64,000 nt of DNA, from assembly GCA_010015745.1 (NCBI GenBank), contig ML978194.1, positions 1 through 64,000 on the forward strand. The letters run 5' to 3'. The DNA is from Setomelanomma holmii. Taxonomy: Eukaryota > Ascomycota > Dothideomycetes > Pleosporales > Phaeosphaeriaceae. The notes beneath the pieces were generated by a model. It searched no databases. It was not told the origin of the DNA and saw nothing but the letters and a program-made list of their open reading frames with translations. Made by a program: the position numbers and the translations under genes. Below, piece by piece: positions 10,940 through 22,883 of the stretch (its first letter is position 1; every line of letters starts with the position of its first letter).

Positions 10940-12641
10940 TCAATGTCCATTTTCAATCGCGCCAGCATACTTCCCCAACCTAAATTCCTCCCTCACAGAC
11001 TCGCCCAACCTGCGAATAGCCTCATCCATCTTATCCGTCGGACTCGCAGCATACGTAGCCCGGAAGAACAAAGTATGATGTTCCTCTTCTGCATCTGCAT
11101 AGAACCAACTGCCCCTCATACACATGGTACCATGTTCAATATTCCTGAAGAAAATGCTTTCTTCGATCGCCTCGATGCTCTTTTCAGGGTAATCAGGGTG
11201 CTTCGTGAAATCGATTTGCATCCAGTGAAACATTCCCGCCATCGGAGGTTTCCAGGACATGACTTCGGTAGGCAGATACTTGGCACACGCTTGAAGAATG
11301 GCGTCTCGCCGCTTGGTATATTCCATGCGGATGTATATCAACCAATCGAGATATCCCGCATGGCCCCAGTGCTCTTCGAGAAGCTTGAAGAGAATGAGTT
11401 GAGAGATGCCGGATGGGTTCTGTGTTGAGACGTCCGTGTGCTTGGAGTACTTCTCAACGACCTCGGCGGATGCAGTGACCCAGCCAATACGTGAGCCGGG
11501 CGATATGACTTTGGAGAAAGAGTCGAGACGCAGAACTCGGCCATCAACATCCATAGAAAGGTAGCTGGGTACGAGAGACTTCAGGAACTCTGCATGTGAG
11601 GCTGGAGGAGGGACATCTGGTGCATTGGGACCAGTGTAAGGCTGCATCTGGAGGAAGAAGTAGGGCTCGTCTTCGATGATATAGACGTCGTGCTTTTGAC
11701 AGACAGCGTACAGCGCTCGTCGGCGGTCTCCATTTTGTGTTGCGCCTGTTGGGTTCTGACCTGTGGGTACTGTGTAAAGAAGATGTGGCTTCCGTGCTCC
11801 GCGAATGTTGACGTCCCAAGTCGAGAGGATGTGATCAAGACCATCAGGCAACAAACCTTCCGCATCGATAGGAACACCACAGACGCGTACACCCATAGGT
11901 CGAGCGGTCTCTACGAAAGCAGAGAAGGTGTACTCCTCCGATAGTATGACATCGCCAGGTCTCGTGAACATGCGAAGCGCCATGTCAAGCGCAGACGTGC
12001 TCCCAATAGTCATGGTGCATTTCCAGTCCTCATATGGTGGGTTGTGCACTAGTTCAGTGTGCTCTGTCATCCAACGCAGAAGCTGTGCTGATCCTGCTCC
12101 TTGGCCGTAGTTGAATGCAGTGGCTATGTCGAATATTGACTTTCCCTCTGCGAGATCATGTTTGCCAGCTGTGATCATTATTCCAGACTCCTTCATTTCT
12201 GCTTCTGAGAAGTGTCCGATCTGGGGGACTTTGATGGATAGCTCCTCGAACGGAAAGTACTCGCTTGATGGTAAACCACCGCCAAGTGAGATGAGTCCCG
12301 GAGTAACGAGGAATTTTGCCGCCTCCTTGAGGGAGTTGCCCTTCCTGATTAGTGCCTCTTGGCTGATAATATCTGTGCCACACAATTAGTGTCGAGGCAT
12401 TAATGATTGCAAAGTCTGTCTACTCACGATTCCATCGCTTAGCTTTGGGTTTGTTCTCATACGATCTTAGTCGGAAGTTGGCGGTATCAGACGCAGCAGC
12501 GACTCCCCATTGCGACTTTCCCGCTTTTCTTCTCCTGCCATAGATGTCGTTGCTTGCTATCGGGGCAGTTAGTGGATTTGGGATGGTGATTCCTGATGTA
12601 TCGGATTCCGCAGTGACTTCGATAGCCGAAGGCGGTGCCAT
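10940..12641 (-). CDS. PLP-dependent aminotransferase, Aro8-like (aromatic amino acid / 2-aminoadipate type)
   Basis: Two exons, 12641-12428 and 12372-10940, join over a 55-bp intron (GTGAGTAG...GTGGCACAG) to give 548 aa; the joined sequence reads AKRWNHIISQEAL. The fold type I aminotransferase features are clear: LGGGLPSSEYFPF near the N-terminal arm, TIGSTSALDMALRMF, TVPTGQNPTGAT (the PxGxNPTG loop), DEPYFFLQM and the PLP lysine in LDSFSKVISPGSRIGW. Fungal Aro8 proteins (about 500 aa) transaminate Phe, Tyr, Trp and alpha-aminoadipate in the cytosol. The Ser/Thr-rich 70-residue N-terminal extension is a common feature of filamentous homologues. Substrate choice among Aro8 paralogues cannot be read from sequence alone. 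Confidence 0.92.
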
Positions 12642-13553
12642 ATCGTGAGAATGATATGGATCAAGTGCAGTTCTAGTGTCCAATTCGGGCAGTCTTCGCT
12701 TGTTCGTCTTTGTAAAGTGGTTGTTTTCTTTGTATAATGTTTGACAATTGCTAGTGATGGCCTTCTAAAGTGTGCGAAGAGTGATCGATGACTCGTTTGG
12801 CTGTTTGTATATGGAGCGGATGCGGTGAGGTAATGGTCTATCTAGGTTATCAGGCGCGCCCTACATGTGTAGCAGGCGCATTGGACCTGCATCGATCCTA
12901 CTATTTTCAGACGCGGCTAGCAACGGTCGGGTTAAACGACTGCACCGGAAGCGAGCACTAGCATGGATGAGGCTCGTTGGATCTTCGAGCTGCACGCCCT
13001 GCAAGTACATTCCAAGGCGCGTTGCGGGGCAGACGATAAGGACTTATCTGCTCGTCAATCGTGAGTCGTCAACAGACATTCCGAACCGAGTGAAGAATAC
13101 ATACCTTGTCTCTACAAGAAAAGTGTTTGTCATTTGGACAAAGACAAAACGTAGGTCCGAATCGTACGTAAGACGTTGAACGCCAGTGACCAATCGGGAC
13201 ACTCCCTCGAAGTCATTCGCACAGCAAATGGAGAATGGAACCGTTGACGACAAAGCCGCAAGCAACCGCGTCCATCAGACATTATCCTCATCTATGTGCA
13301 TTACCTCAAAACAACGTTCGTACCGAACATGAATACCAGAAACCCCAAGCCCAACACCAGTCCAGAAAGCGATGAGAAAGATTTTGGCGCTCAACGCTAG
13401 GAGCATAATGCAACAGATATGTAAGCGAACCACCCCATATGCAGACCCAATGTTAATGCGATATCGAACACCTGGTAAATGAAAAGATGCACTTGTTGCA
13501 TCACGGCGATGGTTGCGGTCGGTCGACAGAAGTCGCATTATAGGCGGATCCGC
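12642..13553. other. intergenic region
   Basis: About 0.9 kb between the aminotransferase start and the 3' end of the Skt5-like gene. A short ATG frame at 13538-13275 (minus) exists but looks like chance. No RNA gene or element was recognised. Confidence 0.4.
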
Positions 13554-15606
13554 TCACATCACCGTGCAGTTCTCGTCCTTGGAGCCCTTTTTAAGTTTGC
13601 TCTTGTCGTTAATTGGAGCAAGATGTGATTGTCCAGATGCTGCAGCTTGAATGATGGCAAGGCGCTGTTTGGCTCTCTCGTCCCCGTGGTCGGCAGCCTT
13701 TACATACCATACATTGGCCTCGAGTGGATCACGTCGGCACCCAATGCCCATTTCTGTGAAGTACCCACAGGCATACTCTGCCTTGGGCAGACCTAAATGA
13801 ATTAGCATAATATAAATACAGAAAACGAGACGTACCATGCTCTGCTGCCTTTTTAGCCCACTCATAAGCTTCGTTCTCATCCTTCTCCAACACTGGCTCG
13901 GCACCAACCATGTACCAGGCGCACAAATTCATCATCGCTTCAGGTATGTCGGCCTGAGCAGCCGTGTTGTAATAGTGGACGGAGAGCGCTGCGTCCTTTG
14001 GGCATCGCAACAAGCCATGTTCGTATGCCTCGCCAAGCTTCAATGCCGCCAATGGATGGCCCAATTCTGCAGCTTCAGTGAACAGCTGCACGGCATAGAT
14101 CTCGTCCTTGAAGATATCGTCCCCATAGCCCGTCTCGTGCAATAAGCCGAGTTCGTAGGGTGCGTCCCTGTACTGGAAATCTGCGGACTCGCTCGCACGC
14201 TTGAGCCACTTGACGCCCTCCCTATATTTGCCCTGTAGTCCCATATCACCTGTTAGACACGCTTTGCCTAGCCGTGTTGCAGCCCCAGGATGGTTCTTCG
14301 ATGCAGCGGCGCGGAAGAATTGAACGGCTTTGGCGTAGTCCTTGCGACAACCCCATCCAAACTCGTAGCAGAGTGCGGCACGGTACCCTGACTCTGCGTG
14401 ACCGTGTTTGCTAGCAGCAATGAAGAAAGGAAAGGCGCGGTCGTAGTCGGGCTTGTCCTTGTTGAAGAGGCCTGATGCGTAACCATCGGCAAGGTAGTAC
14501 TGTGCGAACGGATAGCTCCGGTCGGCGAGCTTTTGTAGGATCTGTCGTGCCTCTCGCAACATGTCCGCTGGGGTCAGTCCGTGATCATCGGTGGTAGGAC
14601 CAGCCGCCATGATTTCGCGCGCCACTTGTACCATAAACAACGCGAACTCGTACTGCACAGCGCTGTCTTGTGTCTTTTTGACATTCATCCTGTACATTTC
14701 CAAGGTTTTCTTGGTGTCGAGGAGAGATGCATTTTGCCCAACAGCAGTTCGTAGCTGCGCATTTCCCAGGTTCGCTGCAGGTGCTATTTGCTGATTATAG
14801 GGCAGATTCACCAAATCAACGTATGAGGTTGGTCTTATGTCCGGTGAACGGCGGTTGCTTGATAATTGCCTTGCGGAACTATTTGGTGAGCCTGACACGG
14901 GAGAGCCGCCTACCGAGAGGCGTGGGGAATGTGTGCGCCCTCGTGGGTTCAGTTCCGAGCCCAGGGTATACGCTGAGCTGGGCCTGGGAAGCGTGGTGCG
15001 GGGTACTTGTAACGGTACATCTGCACCGTAAATATATGGGTTGCGACCACCATTGTCACTTGAAGATTGCTGCGACTCGGCACCAGGAGTGTGAAGAGTA
15101 TCACGTTGTGAGTACGCGTTGGGCGGTGGAGTCGGCTGAGCGTAATTTGCAGGCTGGTACTGCTCCTGAGGGCTGTATATGGACTCTGGGTCATCATGTA
15201 AGTTTGCAACATCCATTTCTGCTGCGTGCGAGTATCGACTGCGATACGACCCGTCATTGATCTGCAGCTGCCGTATAGGAATATCCCTTGTCACTGGTAT
15301 CGAGTTTCCCGAGTCTCTATTACTGCCGATGTCTGGCGTCTCCCGTGAGGGCGTTCTTGAATGTCCTGCCGAACTCGGTGAAAGCGACGACCCAGATAGC
15401 CTCGAGTCCCGACCGCCCGCGACCGCATCAACGTGCTCGCCGATATTGAAGGAGGGTATCGAAGGATATTGCGCTGTGTTCGACACGGGCTTGTGCTGCA
15501 CGAGGCTGCTGGATCGGCTCGAGTGGTTTGAGTCAACCGGTTCTGAATCTTCTGGTGGAATGGGCGGCAGAGCTCGACCCTGAGCTGCTGAAGTAGCTTG
15601 AGCCAT
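13554..15606 (-). CDS. Sel1-repeat chitin synthase activator, Skt5/Chs4-like, with C-terminal CaaX box
   Basis: Two exons, 15606-13836 and 13792-13554, join over a 43-bp intron (GTACGT...GCTAATTCATTTAG) and give 669 aa. The start is the first ATG in the frame; upstream the frame opens only with TTG. Residues 1-300 are low-complexity and Ser/Pro/Tyr-rich. The remainder holds about seven Sel1-like repeats (for example YYLADGYASGLF, GYRAALCYEFGWGCRKD, AATRLGKACLTGDMG, YACGYFTEMGIGCRRD). The protein ends in ENCTVM, a CaaX motif with Met, predicting farnesylation as in yeast Chs4/Skt5, which recruits and activates Chs3 at the plasma membrane. The divergent neighbour is a Chs3-type synthase, which supports the assignment. 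Exact orthology among Chs4-like paralogues is not settled. Confidence 0.88.
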
Positions 15607-17833
15607 GGCGTGGAGAATGGTGCTATCTCGTCCCTTTTCAGGCCTTTCAACGGTGCTTTGTAAATCGTCCAAGTGTCCGGCCTCGCCGATGCGATGGACT
15701 TTCGAAGTGTGGTTCGAAGGGGGACGCAGTTGTCAGCACTGGTGACGCTGGATAGATCCACAGGTCACTTTTCATTCCCTGTTACAAATTAGGCCTGTTT
15801 CACCGTGTGGAAGACGTCGACACTGCGCGGCGCACTGGTGCAGGATGCTGAACCCTGAATTGAAGATCCTCTCCACGGTCCGGGGGTAGGTTGCACTTAC
15901 AGCGTAGCGATGGCGGAACTGCAAGGGTCCAGAATGGGGCTTCAAGCCTCCAGGTTATGTTTGTTTGAGATGTCTTCGTGGGCAAGGTGGATGTATCGTG
16001 AGGGGAGGTCGCTTTACAGTGACAGCAGGCGCGCAGGAGCGGAATGTGAAGACACTCAAACGATTGCCCCACGCATCAATGGCCCGCCTTTTCCTGTACG
16101 TACTAGCGGAAGTAAATCAGGCGGCGTGCTCGGCTTGCTGAGGCAGCTAAACTGTGTGCGACCTTTACGACCGAACGGGAACTATTGATCTATCAGTAAC
16201 TCGGCTCGATCCGACAGGGTGCAGTTGCGCCTCAAGGTCAACAGAGTGGCAACAGAACGCCAGAATTCAGAGTAAATATTCACTATTGGGCGACAGGCGC
16301 CGCAACATCATTTGAATGCTTGAGCAGGCACAACTCGATTGGAACGAGTCATAACGCAATATGTACATCATGTGCCGGACAAGAAGAGGACAAGTCGCCT
16401 TCCGTCATCGCCATGCCAATGCCCAGGTGCCCGAAAAGTCCTGGAATGAGGCGGTGGGATTGGCTGCTGGAGCATCATTTTGGGCTGGTATCGTCAAGAA
16501 TGCAGGCATCCTTGTACATCACCATTTCAGCTGGAAAGATGTTGCACGTAGAGTGGCTTGTTGCTTTCGGTGGGTATGGGTTCCACAGCAAACTTAGCCG
16601 CCATCGCAGATGTACAGTAGTGGATGGCCCTGCATTTCACGCATGGCTCTACAGCTGCGTGGTACCAAGACCCTGGGATCTTGTCAAACTCGATGTCACA
16701 ATGTCGATGTCAATGTCAATGTCAATCTCTCGACCAAGGGCAGCACGTCGTTTCAAAGTTGTAGCCCTCAGAAGGGGTAACTCTGCTCTGCCAAACGGGT
16801 GAATGATACCCACCCAGACCGGTTCGTATTCGTCATGCCCATTATTGAAGGATGCGCAGCAGCCTGCGCCAAAGGAAGCAACTGCAAAGCGCTCGCGGAT
16901 TACAAGCAGCGCCGGTGGCACGTATCCGGAAGCACCATGTTACAACGTGCACCTTGCCGTCAGTCAGCGGCTACCTGCTTCGCGTATGCTTTCTATGCTG
17001 CATCTTCAGCTTCGTGCGCGGCTCAGACGAGATAATAGCGATGTCCATCAGGGGCACGGCTGGAGAACAACGTCGCTGAAGTGGAAATTCACTGGCGATC
17101 CAGGGTTCGAGCGGCGTTGCAGTCTGCACGCAATGCGTCTAGCTGCATCGTCGACTTTTCTGCTGCAGGGGCAGGTTCGTAGTGGACACTGGGCTTCGAG
17201 GTGACACTCAGGGACTTTGGTTTGGGACTGGAAGCGCGTGCGACTCTGCCTAGTCCACACGAACGAACACCCACTGCCTCGGTGCTTCTGTCGCTCTCTT
17301 TGTGGAGAATTCACGATCGATGAGGCTGCCGAGAGTCCGATCGGCTTGGAAAATGTTCTTCGATGTTGACGGCTCGTAGTCCGGCCAGCCGTGTTGGCTC
17401 TAGTGCTGGGGAAGCGGATCAAAATAGACACAGCGAGCGCCCCATTCGCGGACGGCTCACACTGGCAAGGGGCAATCGCCCCATCATTCAAGCCTTTCGG
17501 TTGCTCTCGCAACACAACGACACAGCCCGTTTCCCTGTCCACTTGTTTGACCTGCAACCCACGATCGTTCTTTCCGCACCCTCGTTCGCCCATGCCCTAT
17601 TCTGCCGTCACTCGCTGAAACACGGAAACCACCATCGCCGCTATCACTCCGTCCCATCCTACCAGGCGGACGCCCTCACCACGCTGCGAGGGCCTCCACG
17701 CCCAGCATCGCCTCGCAGCAATTCACACCTGCAGCGGTAGCGACACAGGCGCTGCGATACCTATTTTTTAGGGCTTAGACAGCCCCACTGGGTGGTTTAT
17801 ACGACGACCAAGGAGTGCATTCCTCGCATCACA
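15607..17833. promoter_or_regulatory. divergent intergenic region between chitin synthase activator and class IV chitin synthase
   Basis: A 2.2-kb spacer with no convincing gene; the open frames are short and mostly lack ATG. It contains a hexanucleotide array of ATGTCA/ATGTCG units at about 16692-16727. A pyrimidine-rich leader (CGCCGCTATCACTCCGTCCC and similar) lies upstream of the synthase start, as expected for a long 5' UTR. Shared regulation of the two genes from this region is inference. Confidence 0.5.
16692..16727. repeat. hexanucleotide microsatellite (ATGTCA/ATGTCG)n
   Basis: About six imperfect 6-bp units (ATGTCA, ATGTCG) in tandem inside the divergent chitin synthase intergenic region. 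Confidence 0.7.
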
Positions 17834-20800
17834 ATGTCTTTGCCCCAGCGACCCGACGCTTCCTCGCGCGGAGGAGGGCGAGATCAACGACATGTCTTTC
17901 GCGAGTCACCATCGCGCCGCCGAAGAACGTCCGACCTCGAGAATACGCGCTCCCACGATCGCTCCAGCAAAGGCGGCTCCCACGCCCATTCGAGACCGCT
18001 CCCTTCGCCAGGCACGCCGGTGCCCATGGAGCGCGACCCCATCATGCGCAGCCAGAATGCGACCCCAGCCCAGGACCTCGGCAGGAAGCGCAGTTTGATC
18101 AGGCCGGAGCGGCAGCGTATGGACCCCAGTCATCCCAATTATCACTACCGCAAACATGCTCAGCGTATGGCGGTCCAGCCGTCGACGACCGGCAACGACC
18201 CAATCATGGAGGACCAGATGGAGGCTGAGACCGTCAGCTCAGACAGCACCGATCTCAAACCGCCGCATCTGCGCAATGCTTCCGGCGGCGGATACAACGA
18301 CAAGCAAGTACCCCTCGATGATGACGCCCCCCGCATACAGCGCAGGCTCACTCGGAGCAAGACAATGGAGAACCGGGAGATTCAGCGTCAAAAGGAGAAG
18401 GACAAGCTGCGACCACCCAGTCTCTGGAACGTATACTGCGCCATTGTCACCTTTTGGTGTCCTAACGCAGTGCTAAAGTGCTTCGGAAAGCCTGCAAAGG
18501 CACAGCAGCGCGCTTGGAGAGAAAAGGTCGGACTTGTTAGCATCATTATCCTGATCTGCACGTTCGTCGGATATCTCACCTTCGGTTTCACGGAGACTGT
18601 TTGCCCAGCAGGCGGTAATGCTCGTCTAAGGGTCAACAAGGTCGACCTTGGTTTTTTGATCATTCATGGCAAGGCCTACGACCTCGCAGAGTCCACGCAC
18701 CCTATCGCTCGAGGGATTCCTTCGGGTGCTAACGTCCTTTTCGACTTGCCTGAGAAATATGGTGGCAAAGATGCCAGCTTTATGTTTCAGAACGTCAATG
18801 GTGCTTGCAAAGGCCTGATCACCGCAAAAGATAACTCTGGAATCCCCTCGAGCGGCAATGGCAATCTGGGATGGTACCTCCCGTGCCGGGCATTCAACCA
18901 GGATGGATCCAGCAAGCCCAACACCACTTTCCTGGAGTACAACGGTTACATGTGCCATACATCTGATGCTGCTCGAAAAGCTTTCTATGGGCTGAGGAAT
19001 GCTGGCGACGTCTACTTTACGTGGGAGGACATTCGCAACAGCTCCCGCAATCTCATGGTTTGGGGTGGAGACGTCCTCGACCTCAACTTGTTGGACTGGT
19101 TCAACCGGACGCAAGTCAATGTCCCTGCAATTTTCGATCAGATCAAGGTCAATCCCGCAGTACGAGGTGTCGACGTCACACGTGCTTACTCCTCTAGCTA
19201 CGAGAAGCAAGTTGCGCGTTGCTTCACCGAGATCATCAAGGTCGGCTCCATCGATACCGAGAGCATTGGATGCATTGCTTCCAGGGTCGTTTTGTATGTT
19301 TCCCTGGTCTTCATCTTGGCGGTCGTGATGGCCAAATTCATGCTCGCCCTGGCTTTCCAGTGGTTCATCAGCAGGAAGTTTGGTGCCACCAAGACCTCGG
19401 TAGGTAAGGTGGGATCGAAGCAACGAAAGCAGCAGATCGAGGATTGGAGCGACGACATCTATCGTCCTCCCCCAAAACTCAGCGACCCTACTGGTACCCC
19501 GGACCGCTCCAGCAAGCGAGGCAGCACATTCCTACCTTCGACTTCTCGTTTTACAAGTCCCTACTCTGTCGACAAAGCAACGAAGACACGCGGCGCACCC
19601 ACAACCATGACGAGCCAAAGCAACACTTCCCGACTTCTTTCGTCCAACAACGGCATGTACCGCCAACTGAATACCAGTCATGGCACCTTGCCCACGTACG
19701 ACGGTAAACATTCGATGCAACAATCTGTGCAGGAGTCAAGATCCAGTCTGCTCCTCTCTGGAGCCACCGAACAGGCTCGTTATGCCAGTATGATGGGCGA
19801 AGAAGGACCCGGACCAGCAGGTTTTATCCACGAAGCCGTGGTACCACAGCCTCCACCAGAGTGGCAACCTTTTGGCTACCCCTTGGCTCATGCGATTTGT
19901 CTAGTCACTGCTTACTCCGAAGGTGCGGAAGGACTGCGAACCACCATCGACTCCATCGCCACCACCGATTACCCCAACAGCCACAAGTTGATTCTCGTCA
20001 TCTGCGATGGTATGATCAAGGGTAAAGGTGAAGATCTTTCCACGCCTGAGATTGCGCTGGGCATGATGAAGGACCATGCTGTCCTTCCCCATGAGGTTCA
20101 GGCGTTCTCGTACGTGGCAGTCGCCAGTGGCTCGAAGCGACACAACATGGCCAAGATCTACGCTGGTTTCTACGACTATGGCGAGAACTCCCGTATTCCC
20201 TCGGACAAGCAGCAACGTGTCCCAATGATGGTTGTCGTAAAGTGTGGTACTCCGGATGAGGCCCACAAGTCCAAGCCCGGTAATCGTGGAAAGCGCGACA
20301 GCCAGATCATCCTCATGTCGTTCTTGCAGAAGGTTATGTTTGACGAGCGTATGACAGAGCTCGAATTTGAGATGTTCAACGGTATTTGGAAGATTACCGG
20401 CATATCACCAGACTTTTACGAAATCGTACTCATGGTGGACGCCGATACCAAGGTGTTCCCTGACAGTTTAACACACATGATCTCAGCCATGGTGAAAGAC
20501 CCCGAGATCATGGGTCTCTGTGGCGAAACGAAGATTGCCAATAAGCGCGACTCGTGGGTCTCTATGATCCAAGTGTTCGAGTAAGTTTCATTTTGGTGTT
20601 GGACGATCGCGCCACTGACAGTAACAGGTACTTCATCTCTCATCATCTTGCCAAATCATTCGAATCGGTCTTCGGTGGTGTCACTTGTCTGCCTGGATGT
20701 TTCTGCATGTACCGCATCAAAGCCCCGAAGGGCGGTCAGAACTACTGGGTTCCGATCCTGGCTAATCCGGACGTTGTCGAGCACTACTCGGAAAATGTGG

Positions 20801-21656
20801 TCGACACGTTGCACAAGAAGAATCTGCTACTACTGGGTGAGGATCGGTACCTGTCGACACTAATGCTCAAGACATTCCCCAAGCGAAAGCAGGTGTTTGT
20901 ACCACAAGCCGTCTGTAAAACCACAGTACCCGATCAGTTCAAGGTTCTCTTGTCACAGCGTAGGCGATGGATTAATAGTACGGTCCACAACTTGATGGAG
21001 CTGGTGCTAGTACGGGATCTGTGTGGTACCTTCTGCTTCAGCATGCAGTTCGTTGTGTTCATCGAGCTGATCGGAACATTGGTTCTGCCGGCCGCCATTG
21101 CGTTCACATTCTACCTAAGTACGCCTCCGTTGCCCAGCGTCAGCATCTTAGTGCTAATCATCCCCAGTCGCCATATCGATCAAAGCCGCCATTTTGCACA
21201 CCGCAGCACCCGTCATACCTCTGATTCTTCTCGCGTTGATTCTGGGTCTCCCAGCGATCCTCATTGTAGTTACTGCTCACCGATGGTCATATGTGGCATG
21301 GATGTTCGTCTACCTCCTGTCACTCCCAATTTGGAATTTTGTCCTCCCTACCTACGCTTTCTGGAAGTTTGATGACTTCAGTTGGGGCGACACACGGAAG
21401 ACAGCCGGCGAAAAGACCAAGAAGGCGGGTCTGGAATACGAGGGCGAATTCGACAGTAGCAAGATCACCATGCGGCGATGGCACGACTTTGAAGCAGGTA
21501 AGGTGCACAACTTCTCCCGATGGTACCTTCACTGACATTTGGGCCGCAACAGAACGCAGACTTAAGACACCAGGCGGCGGGTTCTCGCAGCAGCCGACGT
21601 CCGCGGGAGGATGGCCGCAGCAGCAGCAAGGATACGACCCTTACTACGACAATTGA
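17834..21656 (+). CDS. class IV chitin synthase (Chs3-type)
   Basis: Four exons (17834-20580, 20628-21118, 21168-21497, 21553-21656) with 47-55-bp introns give 1223 aa; ScChs3 is 1165 aa. The ATG at 17834 is the first in frame. The N-terminus is Arg/Ser-rich and cytosolic (about 1-190). Two membrane-associated segments follow (about 195-255), enclosing a cytochrome b5-like extracytosolic region to about residue 490, then the glycosyltransferase 2 domain. Catalytic motifs are VDADTK (about 869), EYFISHH and CLPGCF (916-940), GEDRYL (986-991) and QRRRW (1026-1030). C-terminal membrane helices and a Gln/Gly/Tyr-rich tail (QQQQGYDPYYDN) complete it. It polymerises GlcNAc from UDP-GlcNAc into cell-wall chitin at the plasma membrane. 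The adjacent divergent Skt5-like gene is its likely activator. Confidence 0.95.
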
Positions 21657-22883
21657 TTTTGCAAGGTGGCGCCGCGTAGGAAGCGAAGCCGCTGTGTTGT
21701 CTGAGCGGCGAGCAAGAAGATTGCATATTGTACTACATTTCACGCATCGCATTACTGGGGTTCTGGGTCTATTCTTATGCCGCAAAATGTACCTTGCGAA
21801 GTTAATGATAGATGGCGAAAAGGGTTTTCTGTATAGTGGCCATTTAGGATTATAACAGCAGTAATTCATTCTTCAACACGCCACGCCTGTATTGATCCGC
21901 CTTCAAGCCCGTGGCTTCAGGTTGGCAGTACATCCCCGCATGCGCAATGCTTGGTCTCACCGGGGCTTGACATGAGTGGAGTGCCAGCGGTGCTGGTGTC
22001 ACCGTCGAAGCGAAGCTGTGCACTGTGCTGCGTCCCGATTCAGCCTGACAGAGCAGCGCAGCCTTTGTCACGGGCCAGTCTATGGCCTTCTGTGCGACGC
22101 TGCTGGGAGCACGGCATTCTCGTTCGTCTCCTTGGCTGCTGAACGTAGTCGCTGGCAAACCTCGTGTTCTTGTAGCACGCCCCGCTTCCACAGTGCCACG
22201 GTGAGCTGTCTAATGACCGAGGGCAGCACATGCGTGGGCGGGCAAGCGTGGAGTCGACCATTGCAGAGCAGACACAAAGATCTTGAGGCGCGAGGATCTC
22301 TGGGTTTGCGGAGCTGCCACTGGGCCTTAGACTTGTCTGCTCGTGTCCAACTGCGATCGATCCGCACGACAAGCCCAAGACCGCCTCGAGGCGACTTTGC
22401 GAGTGCATGAACGACGAGGTCGCATAAGAAGCCGGCCGCATTCCAGGTGAGGGCAGCTTATGTCTTTGCGCGCATGCAATGGGTCGAGACAATACCCGCT
22501 GCCAATAGCGAGGTTGCTTGCTTACTTGCCCTGCAGCAGGCAGCCCAATAGTTGCCGTCTCGCAACCAATTCGCTGGCGGCTGGCTCGCCCCAACGCTCG
22601 ACAGGTGCACTCCCCACAGTCCGCCAATTCCGCAAAGGGCAACCGACGTGAAGAAGAACCTGTCTCATACATAGCGCCTGCATCTCCTGCGTCGCTCGTG
22701 ACTACTCCAGGCCGCCTGCATGTGCGCTTCCCCCACGCCGACGCCGCTCTTAGATCGCCGCAACGCCTGCGCCTCTTGAAGACTGAACCACCAACACGGC
22801 GCCCCCGCTGCTACACACTCGACCGCTGATTTTGGCGGCTTTCGCAGTACTGGCGCGACGGCTGGTGGCCGCAGTGGGCATCG
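21657..22883. other. intergenic region upstream of the WD40 gene
   Basis: About 1.2 kb. Overlapping short frames on both strands have no ATG-led coding signature. It presumably holds the chitin synthase 3' UTR and the WD40 gene promoter and 5' UTR. No RNA or mobile element was recognised. Confidence 0.4.

Noticed and set aside
17090..17120. T-arm-like GGGTTCGAG suggesting a tRNA
   Set aside because: No acceptor-stem pairing or cloverleaf could be drawn around it.
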